Positions 1 through 6,547 of a stretch of DNA of 7,773 bases are shown in pieces. The position numbers and the translations under genes were made by a program. The notes under the pieces were generated by a model, which worked only from the letters and a program-made list of their open reading frames with translations, was not told where the DNA came from and did not search any database. The DNA comes from Methanobacterium sp. GTDB lineage: Archaea; Methanobacteriota; Methanobacteria; Methanobacteriales; Methanobacteriaceae. Each line of letters starts with the position of its first letter. The stretch's first letter is position 1. The stretch is from the NCBI GenBank assembly GCA_009712615.1, contig WASR01000273.1, forward strand, positions 16,340-24,112, in the 5' to 3' direction.

Positions 1-5
1 TTATG

Positions 6-45
6 GGAAAAATCAAAATTTCGAAGTAAATAATTAAATTTTTCC
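6..45 (-). terminator. Possible stem-loop terminator after the surface-protein gene pair
   Basis: GGAAAAAT (6-13) and ATTTTTCC (38-45) form a perfect 8-bp inverted repeat around a 24-nt AT-rich loop, starting 13 nt past the stop of the minus-strand gene that ends at 58. On the minus strand both arms bring T-rich stretches. Archaeal termination depends mainly on T tracts, so the hairpin may be incidental. The first 57 bases hold no other recognisable gene. Confidence 0.35.
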
Positions 46-57
46 TTATGAAGATAT

Positions 58-1011
58 CTAATTCCAAATTTTTAAAACAATATATCCTGCTTTTAAACCC
101 AGATAGTTAATTTTTACATTATTTACTGGAGTTCCAGAAGGAACACCCATAATATAAACCTTGAAGGGCTCGTTAAGATCTCCCGATGCATATATATGGA
201 TAACCAACACGTCTTCTTTCCCTAATTCCCTGACTCTGCTTGTTATATCTATTGGACAATCTTGAAATCTTTCTGTTGTAGCAGATAAGTTGTTGGGAGT
301 ATCTAATATCCACATAGCCTTTTGATCAGGTGTGTGGGGAGGATCTGTTAGTAAGTAAAAATCGGTCGAATTTAATGTATCCTTTCCTATTTTAAATGCA
401 TCGCAATACCAACCGGGTCTTTTATTGCTAAAATCAGGTAAATCGTGCGTATCTTTTTTTATTTGTGAATGTGGACAGTTATAATGACTTTTATTTGTAT
501 CTAAACTCTTCTGAATTGTTAATAAGGTGCAAATAACGTATGAATTGTAACTGTACATTATTGTCCTGTTTGCTACGTAAACTTCGGTGCTAATGTTATT
601 TGTTTGGTTTACAATGTATAGTAATGGAAGTGAAGAATCATAGGGATAAATTGTAACACTACATTTAAAACCCTCTGGAATCAACTTATCCATTAATTCT
701 GGGTTATTTTTGAGGGCTTCAAGTTTTTTTGAACTCAGTCTATTTGTTCCAGAACTGTTCTTGGTGTCAGCTAACCCCGGGGATACTCCCCTAACTGATC
801 CCATTTCATCCCAATACTCTGGAGACCCGGAAGTTTTAATAAGAACATCACATGCATCATCTGTAATTCTCTGGTAGGTCTGTTCAGAATAAAAATCATC
901 AATTCTGTTTCCAGCAATGTCCATTGCATCTGCAGATATTCCCAAGATCAGCATCATGATCAACAGTGATAAAAATACGTCCAATGAAAATATGAAGCCT
1001 TTTTGATCCAT
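58..1011 (-). CDS. Membrane-anchored pilin-like surface protein, function unknown
   Basis: A 317-residue protein I cannot assign to a named family. It begins MDQKGFIFSLD, followed by one strongly hydrophobic segment (about residues 6-27), then a long polar region. The short charged head, Gly5 and acidic residue inside the hydrophobic stretch (Asp11, in S-L-D) resemble archaeal class III (type IV pilin-like) signal peptides, but the classic QxSxE motif is not exact, so prepilin-peptidase processing is only inferred. The polar part has seven N-x-S/T sequons (N85, N135, N139, N148, N173, N214, N241) and six cysteines (54, 117, 161, 179, 203, 252), as expected of an exported, N-glycosylated, possibly disulfide-bonded protein. 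The C-terminal ~60 residues look beta-strand rich. ATG at 1011 is preceded by GGTGAT, a good Shine-Dalgarno match. It follows the next gene upstream by 11 nt, so the two are probably co-transcribed and may act together at the cell surface. Confidence 0.8.
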   Translation of the reverse strand: MDQKGFIFSLDVFLSLLIMMLILGISADAMDIAGNRIDDFYSEQTYQRITDDACDVLIKTSGSPEYWDEMGSVRGVSPGLADTKNSSGTNRLSSKKLEALKNNPELMDKLIPEGFKCSVTIYPYDSSLPLLYIVNQTNNISTEVYVANRTIMYSYNSYVICTLLTIQKSLDTNKSHYNCPHSQIKKDTHDLPDFSNKRPGWYCDAFKIGKDTLNSTDFYLLTDPPHTPDQKAMWILDTPNNLSATTERFQDCPIDITSRVRELGKEDVLVIHIYASGDLNEPFKVYIMGVPSGTPVNNVKINYLGLKAGYIVLKIWN

Positions 1012-1022
1012 TAAATCACCAT

Positions 1023-2027
1023 TTAATCATTAATAAGCCCATATTTGTCTTTGTGTCCTTTATCAAGAAATATTCCAAATGAAGAAGTTTTGTTGGAATT
1101 ATATTCCAACAAGTTTCCAGGATAAATTTCAGAAGGATTTGTACCGAAAATAACATGATCTATAGAGCATGGCGCATATTCACATGAAATATTAGTCATT
1201 CCAGGTAAAACAAATGTTTCAAGTCCCGTATGGTTGCACACAGATTTACCCTCGAGTCTACAAAAAATACAAGATCCCGCACCACTCAAGTGATAGTATC
1301 CATTGTCAATACAATTCTTAAGGACCACATACGAGTTTGAATGTCCATGAGAAGGGTATGGATCGTACGGGCATCTTTTGAAGTAGAGTGGTGAGCTTGC
1401 GTTATCATAGGCCGAACTGTTTTCTATGCCCTTTGATTTAAGGTAGTTTGAAAGTGCAAACCCATAATATATTTTATTACCATCTGTTTTTAAGGATCCA
1501 TATCCTTTCATTTTAATAAACGGTAGAGGATCCTTAATTTTACAGTATTCTGAGGAGGAATCTGTAAAATCTGAACATACAAACTGCACGTCTTGACTGA
1601 TGTTCTTAACAATATAACTATCATGGTAACTAGCGTACAGTGTGGATTTAACACAAATTTTGTATGGATCCTCCGAATTATCAACTGAATTTATTTTACA
1701 GGTCATATTTATTCCTGTTTCTCTTTGATATTCTAGATATGTCTCATCGATTTTTGATTGTATCCGTGATTTAATAATTATTCTGCTGTTTGGAACAGGT
1801 TCTCCTGTTTTAGAGACCATATCAGAAGTTTCGTTCATTATTTGAAGTGTGAATAGTGGAATGTTGGACTCCACATCTCCAGTCAATTGATGGAGTTTAT
1901 CTGAATTAAATGGAATGACATGGACTTCATCCATGATAAAGGCCGATACCATTATGTTGGCAAGGATTAAAGCAGGTATAATCAATAAAAATGTCATACC
2001 GCCCATTACATAACCATTATTATCCAT
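1023..2027 (-). CDS. Cysteine-rich membrane-anchored pilin-like surface protein, function unknown
   Basis: A 334-residue protein starting MDNNGYVMGGM, with one hydrophobic segment at about residues 9-32 (ILANIMVSAF near its end) and a large polar remainder. I do not recognise the family. The head matches the downstream partner in the pattern MDxxG[FY][IV], suggesting the same export or pilin-like assembly route. The polar part carries eight N-x-S/T sequons and eleven cysteines (110, 125, 151, 162, 219, 239, 253, 256, 264, 282, 287). Seven of these lie in the last third, including one CxxC (253-256). This suggests disulfides outside the cell; metal binding is the alternative. The frame stays open to a TTG at 2072 (349 residues), but I chose the ATG at 2027 because an AAAGGA site lies 6 nt upstream and because the longer form would put a charged extension before the shared head motif. 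First gene of a two-gene operon. Confidence 0.78.
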   Translation of the reverse strand: MDNNGYVMGGMTFLLIIPALILANIMVSAFIMDEVHVIPFNSDKLHQLTGDVESNIPLFTLQIMNETSDMVSKTGEPVPNSRIIIKSRIQSKIDETYLEYQRETGINMTCKINSVDNSEDPYKICVKSTLYASYHDSYIVKNISQDVQFVCSDFTDSSSEYCKIKDPLPFIKMKGYGSLKTDGNKIYYGFALSNYLKSKGIENSSAYDNASSPLYFKRCPYDPYPSHGHSNSYVVLKNCIDNGYYHLSGAGSCIFCRLEGKSVCNHTGLETFVLPGMTNISCEYAPCSIDHVIFGTNPSEIYPGNLLEYNSNKTSSFGIFLDKGHKDKYGLIND

Positions 2028-2030
2028 TTT

Positions 2031-2039
2031 GGTTCCTTT
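2031..2039 (-). promoter_or_regulatory. Shine-Dalgarno site deciding the start at 2027
   Basis: On the minus strand this reads AAAGGAACC, with AGGA ending 6 nt before the ATG at 2027. The alternative TTG at 2072 has only TAATATTACTGCATTAAA in front of it, with no purine-rich ribosome binding site. This favours the shorter protein. Confidence 0.6.
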
Positions 2040-2083
2040 AAACAATTTTTGTAATGTTAAAAAATCCTTCAATTTAATGCAGT

Positions 2084-2117
2084 AATATTATATCTTAAAA
2101 ACATAATAAATATTTGC
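2084..2117 (-). promoter_or_regulatory. Candidate promoter region for the surface-protein operon
   Basis: Read on the minus strand, this stretch contains ATATTTATTATG (near 2102-2114) and GATATAATAT (near 2086-2096), both acceptable archaeal TATA boxes. A start site about 25 nt downstream of either would give a leader of roughly 30-50 nt containing the AAAGGA site. The surrounding DNA is so AT-rich that the exact box cannot be chosen from sequence alone. Confidence 0.35.
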
Positions 2118-2143
2118 AAAATTACAAAAAATAGTATTAAATA

Positions 2144-2161
2144 TTATGATAAATATCATAA
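2144..2161. promoter_or_regulatory. 18-bp perfect palindrome, candidate operator
   Basis: TTATGATA-AA-TATCATAA is a perfect 8-bp inverted repeat with a 2-nt centre, placed between the divergent promoters about 30 bp upstream of the likely minus-strand TATA box. Its size suits a dimeric winged-helix or helix-turn-helix regulator. No regulator gene is visible in the window. AT-rich DNA produces such palindromes by chance more readily than balanced DNA. Confidence 0.4.
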
Positions 2162-2210
2162 AAATAACTTGGAGGGTCAAAGGTTAATATATAATGAAGA
2201 TTTAATAAGA

Positions 2211-2242
2211 ATCTAAATTGCAAAATATATTTTGAATTAGAT
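2211..2242. repeat. 32-nt imperfect palindrome in the divergent control region
   Basis: The core CAAAATATATTTTG (2221-2234) is a perfect 14-bp palindrome. It is flanked by ATCTAAATTG on the left and AATTAGAT on the right, which also pair if a 2-base bulge is allowed. It lies about 30 bp upstream of the plus-strand TATA candidate, so it could be an operator or a site of DNA extrusion. Evidence is sequence symmetry only. Confidence 0.4.
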
Positions 2243-2256
2243 CATATATTAGTTAG

Positions 2257-2283
2257 AACGATTTTTAAACGATTTAAAATATA
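2257..2283 (+). promoter_or_regulatory. Promoter of the DUF35-cfbA-thiL operon with a direct repeat
   Basis: TTTAAAATATA (2273-2283) fits the archaeal TATA box and sits 43 nt before the ATG at 2326. Initiation about 22-27 nt downstream would give a leader of about 20 nt that still includes the AGGAGGT site. AACGATTT occurs at 2257-2264 and again at 2268-2275, exactly 11 bp apart, with the second copy covering the BRE position and entering the TATA box. That spacing puts both copies on the same face of the helix. Confidence 0.5.
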
Positions 2284-2325
2284 GTTAACAATATATTTGT
2301 AAACTAAAGAGTTAGGAGGTTCAAT

Positions 2326-2724
2326 ATGAAAGATATCGTAAGAGGTTGGCGTCATATCCAGCAACGATACAATCTCATAGGATCGAAGTGTTCACAATGC
2401 GGAAATGTATTTTTCCCAAGTAGAGTCTTATGTCCAGAATGCAGAAGAAAGGGTAAAATTGAGGAATTTCAGTTCAGTGGTAATGGAAAGATCCACACAT
2501 TCTCAGTCATACACACTCCGACTGATGAGTTCAAAACACTGGCACCATATGTTGTTGCAATAGTGGAACTCGAAGAAGGTGCAAAAATAACATCCCAGAT
2601 TGTTGATTGCGATCCGGATGCCATTGAAATCGGCGATGAAGTTGAACTGGTATTTAGAAAGATCAAAGAAGAAGGCGATGACGGAGTGATATCGTATGGA
2701 TACAAATTCAAGCTCAAAAACTAA
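2326..2724 (+). CDS. DUF35 zinc-ribbon/OB-fold protein, probable acyl-CoA enzyme partner
   Basis: A 132-residue protein with the full DUF35 layout. An N-terminal helix (RGWRHIQQRY) leads into a rubredoxin-like zinc ribbon with CxxC pairs at Cys22/Cys25 and Cys36/Cys39, then an OB-fold from about residue 45 to the end. In archaea such proteins bridge acetoacetyl-CoA thiolase and HMG-CoA synthase in a complex that passes on acetoacetyl-CoA, the first steps of the mevalonate route to isoprenoid lipids; the OB-fold is thought to hold CoA. That role is inferred from the family and from the closeness to short archaeal members. No thiolase or HMG-CoA synthase gene lies beside it here, so another thiolase-like partner is possible. 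ATG at 2326 has AGGAGGT five nt upstream, the strongest ribosome site in the window. First gene of the plus-strand operon; its last 29 nt overlap cfbA. Confidence 0.9.
   Translation: MKDIVRGWRHIQQRYNLIGSKCSQCGNVFFPSRVLCPECRRKGKIEEFQFSGNGKIHTFSVIHTPTDEFKTLAPYVVAIVELEEGAKITSQIVDCDPDAIEIGDEVELVFRKIKEEGDDGVISYGYKFKLKN
2683..2690 (+). promoter_or_regulatory. Shine-Dalgarno site for cfbA inside the DUF35 gene
   Basis: GGAGTGAT, five nt before the ATG at 2696, lies within the coding sequence of the preceding gene. It supports a start at 2696, and therefore a true 29-nt overlap, rather than a later GTG near residue 13 of cfbA that has no ribosome site. Confidence 0.55.
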
Positions 2725-3151
2725 GACTGGTGTGATTCTTGTAGGTCATGGAAGTAGATTACCCTATGGTAAAGATGTTGTAAGTCAAATTGCGGAACTA
2801 TACCGTGCCAAACAAGACTACATGGTAGAAGTGGGTTTCATGAATATGAACAAACCATCCATTCCCGAAGCAATTAACAAATTAGCAAAGGAAGGCGCAG
2901 AAAGGATCGTTGTAACTCCCGTATTCCTTGCAAATGGAGTCCACACTACAGAAGACATTCCTAAAATACTTGGATTGAAAGATGACAGCCATGAAGAAGG
3001 ACATGCACACAGCCATGGCCATGCACACAGCCATGATGACGAGGAAAAAGTTGAGATCGAATTTGATGGAGAAATCATCTACACAGAACCCCTGGGTGCA
3101 GATGAAAGAATCGCAGATATCATAAACGACAGGGTCAACGATGCCCTCTAA
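2696..3151 (+). CDS. cfbA: Sirohydrochlorin nickel/cobalt chelatase CfbA (CbiX small type)
   Basis: A 151-residue class II chelatase of the short CbiX type. It inserts Ni2+ into sirohydrochlorin, the first committed step of coenzyme F430 synthesis for methyl-coenzyme M reductase, and can insert Co2+ for cobamides; it works as a cytosolic homodimer. Visible motifs are VGHGSR with metal-site His18, the PxxPEAI-like region (KPSIPEAI, 53-60), and FLANGVHTTEDIP with His83. A histidine-rich loop at 99-113 (seven His in HAHSHG-type repeats) follows, as in several archaeal CbiX-small proteins, and probably buffers or delivers metal. The length is close to the family's usual 125-150 residues, half the size of two-domain CbiX or CbiK, as expected for an ancestral-type chelatase. 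Its start overlaps the DUF35 gene by 29 nt and its end overlaps thiL by 11 nt, so translation of all three is probably coupled. Confidence 0.93.
   Translation: MDTNSSSKTKTGVILVGHGSRLPYGKDVVSQIAELYRAKQDYMVEVGFMNMNKPSIPEAINKLAKEGAERIVVTPVFLANGVHTTEDIPKILGLKDDSHEEGHAHSHGHAHSHDDEEKVEIEFDGEIIYTEPLGADERIADIINDRVNDAL
3002..3035 (+). repeat. In-frame tandem repeat encoding the His-rich loop of cfbA
   Basis: CATGCACACAGCCATG occurs at 3002-3017 and 3020-3035, an exact 16-bp match with an 18-bp (six-codon) period encoding HAHSHG twice. Nucleotide identity, including synonymous positions, suggests a fairly recent duplication that lengthened the metal-binding loop without shifting the frame. Confidence 0.8.
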
Positions 3152-4166
3152 TAAACCTAAAATAACTGAACTCGGGGAGAAAAAACTCATTAAAAGGCTT
3201 CTATCTAGAAGTCAAACCACCCGAGTTAAAACTCTTTTTTTAAATAAAATACCCATTGCAAGCCTTTCAGATGATGCTGCCCTAGTTGATATTGGTGAGA
3301 ATTATCTTGTTCTGTGTTCTGACATGTTGATGAGATCAACACATTTTCCAGTTGAAATGTCCTTCAGACAGATTGGTCAAAAGGTCGTGACAGTAAATGT
3401 CAGTGATCTTGCTGCCATGGGTGCCGACGCAGTGGGAATTATCATTTCCATGGGACTTCCAAAAACCATGTTGGTGGAAGAATTTGATGACCTAGTGGAT
3501 GGAATACTCGACACCTGTGAAAAATATGGTATGGCCCTCATAGGGGGCGACACCAACCAAGCCTCAGAGTTAACCCTTAATGGTACATGTATTGGAACTG
3601 TAAAAAAGGAAAATGTTCTGATGAGGTCTGGAGCTCTTCCAGGAGATGTTGTGGCTGTGACTGGTAACCTGGGACTCGCAGCTGCAGGATTTGAAATTCT
3701 CGAATGCAACAGTCCTGATGAATTAAATGAAAAAAGTGTTAATATCAGCATTAAACATGCACTGGAACCTGAAGCCAGGCTAAAAGAGGGAAAAATTCTT
3801 TCAAGTAATGGTCACGTGAGTTCAGCCACTGATATCAGTGACGGGCTATTAAGTGAACTGGGTGAAATCATTGATGCCAATGAATCTACCATTGGAATTA
3901 CAGTCCATGAAAACTGGCTTCCAATACCATCCGAAGTATTTGAAGTTGCAAAACATGTACATAAAAATCCCTATGATTTAGCATTATACTACGGTGAAGA
4001 TTTTGAACTTCTTTTCACTATTTCACCATCAGAATATGAAAATATAAAAACCAAATTAAAACTCAAAAAAATTGGTTTTGTTGATTCAACTGGGACAATT
4101 AAAATGATAGATAAGTCTGGAAATACAAAGATAGTAACACCAAAGGGTTATGAACACCTCAATTGA
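3141..4166 (+). CDS. thiL: Thiamine-monophosphate kinase
   Basis: A 341-residue ThiL of the PurM/AIR-synthetase-like ATPase fold. It phosphorylates thiamine monophosphate with ATP to give thiamine diphosphate, the last step of cofactor synthesis. N-terminal domain motifs are SDDAAL (43-48), the metal-binding SDM...STHF (60-69), NVSDLAAMGA (86-95) and GGDTN (135-139). The C-terminal domain carries TDISDGL (230-236) and YYGEDFELLF (282-291), the ThiL signature near the end. Length is typical. An extra N-terminal ~40 residues with basic character (LIKRLLSR) matches the usual ThiL start, which often reads GE..LI.R. ATG at 3141 overlaps cfbA by 11 nt and lacks a clear Shine-Dalgarno, so it probably relies on ribosomes finishing cfbA. 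Selenide-water dikinase and HypE share the fold but lack this motif set. Confidence 0.95.
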   Translation: MPSNKPKITELGEKKLIKRLLSRSQTTRVKTLFLNKIPIASLSDDAALVDIGENYLVLCSDMLMRSTHFPVEMSFRQIGQKVVTVNVSDLAAMGADAVGIIISMGLPKTMLVEEFDDLVDGILDTCEKYGMALIGGDTNQASELTLNGTCIGTVKKENVLMRSGALPGDVVAVTGNLGLAAAGFEILECNSPDELNEKSVNISIKHALEPEARLKEGKILSSNGHVSSATDISDGLLSELGEIIDANESTIGITVHENWLPIPSEVFEVAKHVHKNPYDLALYYGEDFELLFTISPSEYENIKTKLKLKKIGFVDSTGTIKMIDKSGNTKIVTPKGYEHLN

Positions 4167-4216
4167 TCAAGTTCTAAATGATAGATTTTAATTTAATTTA
4201 AACCGCTGGTGTTAAA

Positions 4217-5221
4217 TTGAAAAAAGAAGCTATTTTATATGACAAAATTGGAAAAGGATTGAATTGTAAAGTTTGTGAAAGAAGATGTTTTATTTCTGAA
4301 GGTAAAAAAGGATTCTGTGAAATGCGTGAAAATATTGAAGGAAAACTTTTCACCCTAAATTATGCTGCAGCATCATCTGTTGCAATAGATCCCATTGAAA
4401 AAAAGCCATTATTCAATTTTTATCCTGGATCAACAGTACTTTCACTCGGATCTGTGGGGTGTAATTTCAGATGTAAACACTGTCAGAACTGGAGCATATC
4501 ACAAGCATCCCTTGAAGATATGTCCCTGCGTGAGATATTACCTGAAGACGCTGTCAAATTGGCCAAACTATATAAATGCAAGTCCATAGCATGGACATAC
4601 AACGAACCAACCATGTGGCTGGAATACACAATTGATTCTGCAGTACTGGCAAAGAAACAAAATCTAAAAACAGTATATGTTAGCAATGGATACATGACAA
4701 AAGAAGCTTTAGATACTGTAGGACCTTATTTAGATGCTGTAAATGTGGATCTTAAGGGAATGTCCGAAGAATTTTATAAAGAACTCTGTGATGCCAGACT
4801 TCAACCAGTATTGGACAATATAAAGCGTATTTATGATAAAAAAATTCATCTCGAAATAACCAATTTGATCATTCCTGGCTACAACAGTTCAGAAGAAAAT
4901 ATAAGATCTCTGGTTAATTTTATGGTGGATGAAGTGGGTGTTGAAGTACCTCTGCACTTTACAAGATTCTTCCCGTATTACGAACTGGAAGATCTTCCCC
5001 CAACAGCAATTTCAGATCTTGAATTAGCCTATAAAATAGCAAAAGACGCCGGCATGAAGTATGTTTATGTGGGGAATGTTTCATCTAGCGACGGTGAAAA
5101 TACTTACTGTTACAGTTGTGGCAAACTTCTTGTAGAAAGAAACAGTTACAAAATACAAGAAAATAATATCAACGAGGGCAAATGTCCTGAATGTGGCGCT
5201 GATGTTGATATTATGATGTAA
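4217..5221 (+). CDS. amrS: AmmeMemoRadiSam system radical SAM enzyme AmrS
   Basis: A 334-residue radical SAM protein, often misannotated as pyruvate formate-lyase activase. A 4Fe-4S cluster held by CxxxCxxC (Cys82, Cys86, Cys89, in GCNFRCKHCQNW) would cleave S-adenosylmethionine. Family hallmarks are an N-terminal cysteine cluster (Cys17, Cys20, Cys24, Cys34, ending KGFCEMREN), YPG (69-71), TYNEPT after the cluster, VNVDLKG, HFTRFFP, and a C-terminal zinc ribbon with CxxC pairs at 298/301 and 323/326. The name comes from co-occurrence with AMMECR1-domain and Memo-like proteins; the reaction and substrate are not established, and neither partner gene is in this window. The start is TTG at 4217 with a weak GGTG five to nine nt upstream. 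The 50-nt AT-rich gap after thiL could hold a promoter (TTTAATTTAA), but read-through from thiL is equally likely. Confidence 0.9.
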   Translation: MKKEAILYDKIGKGLNCKVCERRCFISEGKKGFCEMRENIEGKLFTLNYAAASSVAIDPIEKKPLFNFYPGSTVLSLGSVGCNFRCKHCQNWSISQASLEDMSLREILPEDAVKLAKLYKCKSIAWTYNEPTMWLEYTIDSAVLAKKQNLKTVYVSNGYMTKEALDTVGPYLDAVNVDLKGMSEEFYKELCDARLQPVLDNIKRIYDKKIHLEITNLIIPGYNSSEENIRSLVNFMVDEVGVEVPLHFTRFFPYYELEDLPPTAISDLELAYKIAKDAGMKYVYVGNVSSSDGENTYCYSCGKLLVERNSYKIQENNINEGKCPECGADVDIMM

Positions 5222-5224
5222 AAA

Positions 5225-5257
5225 AGGATTAATTAGTAATATTAAGGAATCAATCCT
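5225..5257. terminator. Possible bidirectional terminator hairpin between convergent genes
   Basis: AGGATTAATT (5225-5234) pairs with AATCAATCCT (5248-5257), ten positions with one A-C mismatch and a 13-nt loop, between the stop of amrS and the stop of the UbiD gene. On the minus strand five T residues follow the stem, and on the plus strand a TTTT follows shortly after. The right arm covers the last codons of the UbiD gene. Placement between tail-to-tail genes supports a terminator, though archaeal terminators need not form hairpins. Confidence 0.45.
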
Positions 5258-6536
5258 CAATTTTACTTACCCTTTCAAATTTCTCGAGTTTGTCAAGAAG
5301 TTTAGTTGCATCAACACCAACCTTAGTGGTTGTTCCATCGGGAGTTGCACGTGGATCTAATGATGATCCCCTGGCACCAGGCACGATCAATATATCTTCA
5401 TCTGCCTTAACCCTGGTTGCAATTGCATACTCCAGATCATCTGTATCAAATATGTCCACATCCTCATCAACAACAACACAATGTTTAAGCGAAGGGTGTG
5501 CAGCCAATGCAGCCATTATAACATTTTTTCCATCCCCAGGTGTCTGTTTTTTTATTGAAACTGCAGCATGTAACCAGCAACAGCCCCCCTCTGTTAAAAC
5601 CACATTCCTGACAGTTGGAACTGTATTTTGAACAGCTTTATATATCCTTGGCTCTTGTGGTAGGCCCTGTAATAATTTATGTTCATTTCCGGCAGGCATT
5701 ATAGCATGATAAAGAGGATTTTCTTTATAATGCATCTTTTCAAGTTCTATTATTGGTTCCTGCCTTACAACATCATATGTATCGGTTAGATCAACGAATG
5801 GGCCCTCAGAATCCCTTTCGTGAGGTAATATTTTACCTTCCAGCATTATTTCACAGTCTGGAACTTCAAGATCTACTGTATCACACTTAACAAGTTTCAT
5901 TTCCCCATTCTGGAAAGTATTAGCCACTTCCAATTCATCAGCAGTGATTGGTATAGACGTGCATGATGCTAAAAGAGATGCAGGATTCATTCCTATAGCT
6001 ATTGCAACCTCTAACGGTTCATTCATTTCTTCTGCCTTTTTATAATATGTGTACAAATTTCTAGGAACTATCCTAACTCCCAGATGATCCTTATCCTTCA
6101 CAAGCATTCTGTGGATAGAAGCATTTCTCACACCTGTTTCTGGATCCTTAGCAATGATTACCCCCGCAGTGATATAGGCCCCTCCATCTTTTTTGTAGTA
6201 GGTAGGTACTGGAACTTCTCCAAGATCTGCTGGTTTAGAACTTGCAAAATTTTTCGATGCCCCTTCAACTATTTCAATGGGAGTAGGTTTTTCAGTTGCT
6301 TCCACAATTCTTGCAGTTATTTCAGGTACAGTGACTGAGATGGATTTAGCAATTTTTTCACGGGTATTGCATATCCCAGAAATTATTCCCATCTCACTTT
6401 CTCTTAAATTGTTAAAAATTAGAACATCCTTTGGATGATCTTTCATGATCTTTGAGACTTCGTATTGGGTGGTGACTTCATCATCAATGTTTATCACATT
6501 AAAATCATTTTCAAGGACTTTTAAAAATTCTCTCAT
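5250..6536 (-). CDS. UbiD-family prenylated-FMN decarboxylase, candidate anhydromevalonate phosphate decarboxylase
   Basis: A 428-residue UbiD-type decarboxylase. Visible elements are N138 to R143 (NASIHR), matching the Asn and catalytic Arg spaced five apart in Fdc1/UbiD; LEGKI (232-236); and EGPFVD with Glu244 and Asp249, matching the acidic pair of the E-R-E/D centre. The cofactor is expected to be prenylated FMN from UbiX, which is not in the window. Archaea do not make ubiquinone, and this short form is common in methanogens. The best-supported role is trans-anhydromevalonate 5-phosphate decarboxylase of the archaeal mevalonate pathway, giving isopentenyl phosphate for membrane lipids. 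That substrate is inferred, not read from the sequence. Two Met codons occur (6539 and 6536). GGAGGT lies 2 nt from the first but 5 nt from the second, and UbiD proteins commonly begin MR-FL, so I use 6536. It lies 117 nt downstream of purE on the same strand. Confidence 0.9.
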   Translation of the reverse strand: MREFLKVLENDFNVINIDDEVTTQYEVSKIMKDHPKDVLIFNNLRESEMGIISGICNTREKIAKSISVTVPEITARIVEATEKPTPIEIVEGASKNFASSKPADLGEVPVPTYYKKDGGAYITAGVIIAKDPETGVRNASIHRMLVKDKDHLGVRIVPRNLYTYYKKAEEMNEPLEVAIAIGMNPASLLASCTSIPITADELEVANTFQNGEMKLVKCDTVDLEVPDCEIMLEGKILPHERDSEGPFVDLTDTYDVVRQEPIIELEKMHYKENPLYHAIMPAGNEHKLLQGLPQEPRIYKAVQNTVPTVRNVVLTEGGCCWLHAAVSIKKQTPGDGKNVIMAALAAHPSLKHCVVVDEDVDIFDTDDLEYAIATRVKADEDILIVPGARGSSLDPRATPDGTTTKVGVDATKLLDKLEKFERVSKIED

Positions 6537-6541
6537 CATAA

Positions 6542-6547
6542 ACCTCC
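6542..6547 (-). promoter_or_regulatory. Shine-Dalgarno site of the UbiD-family gene
   Basis: The minus strand reads AAGGAGGTTTATGATG. GGAGGT is five nt from the second ATG (6536) and only two from the first (6539). The DUF35 gene uses the same motif at five nt, which favours the second ATG. Confidence 0.6.

Noticed and set aside
2469..3190. Minus-strand open frames at 2469-2717, 2818-3078 and 2882-3190
   Set aside because: They lie opposite the DUF35 gene and cfbA, whose motifs are clear. Their proteins are low-complexity (Ser-rich, or Trp/Cys-rich from the His repeat) with no domain.
3377..3751. Minus-strand 124-residue open frame
   Set aside because: Antisense to the conserved core of thiL, Ser/Pro-rich and without recognisable motifs.
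4395..4695. Small open frames in other frames over amrS
   Set aside because: They overlap the radical SAM cluster region of amrS and show no family features.
4217..5221. Pyruvate formate-lyase activating enzyme
   Set aside because: No formate-lyase gene is nearby, and the N-terminal cysteine cluster and C-terminal zinc ribbon match the AmmeMemoRadiSam enzyme instead.
5290..5631. Plus-strand open frame opposite the UbiD gene
   Set aside because: Antisense to conserved UbiD sequence and Ser/Thr-rich, a typical shadow frame.
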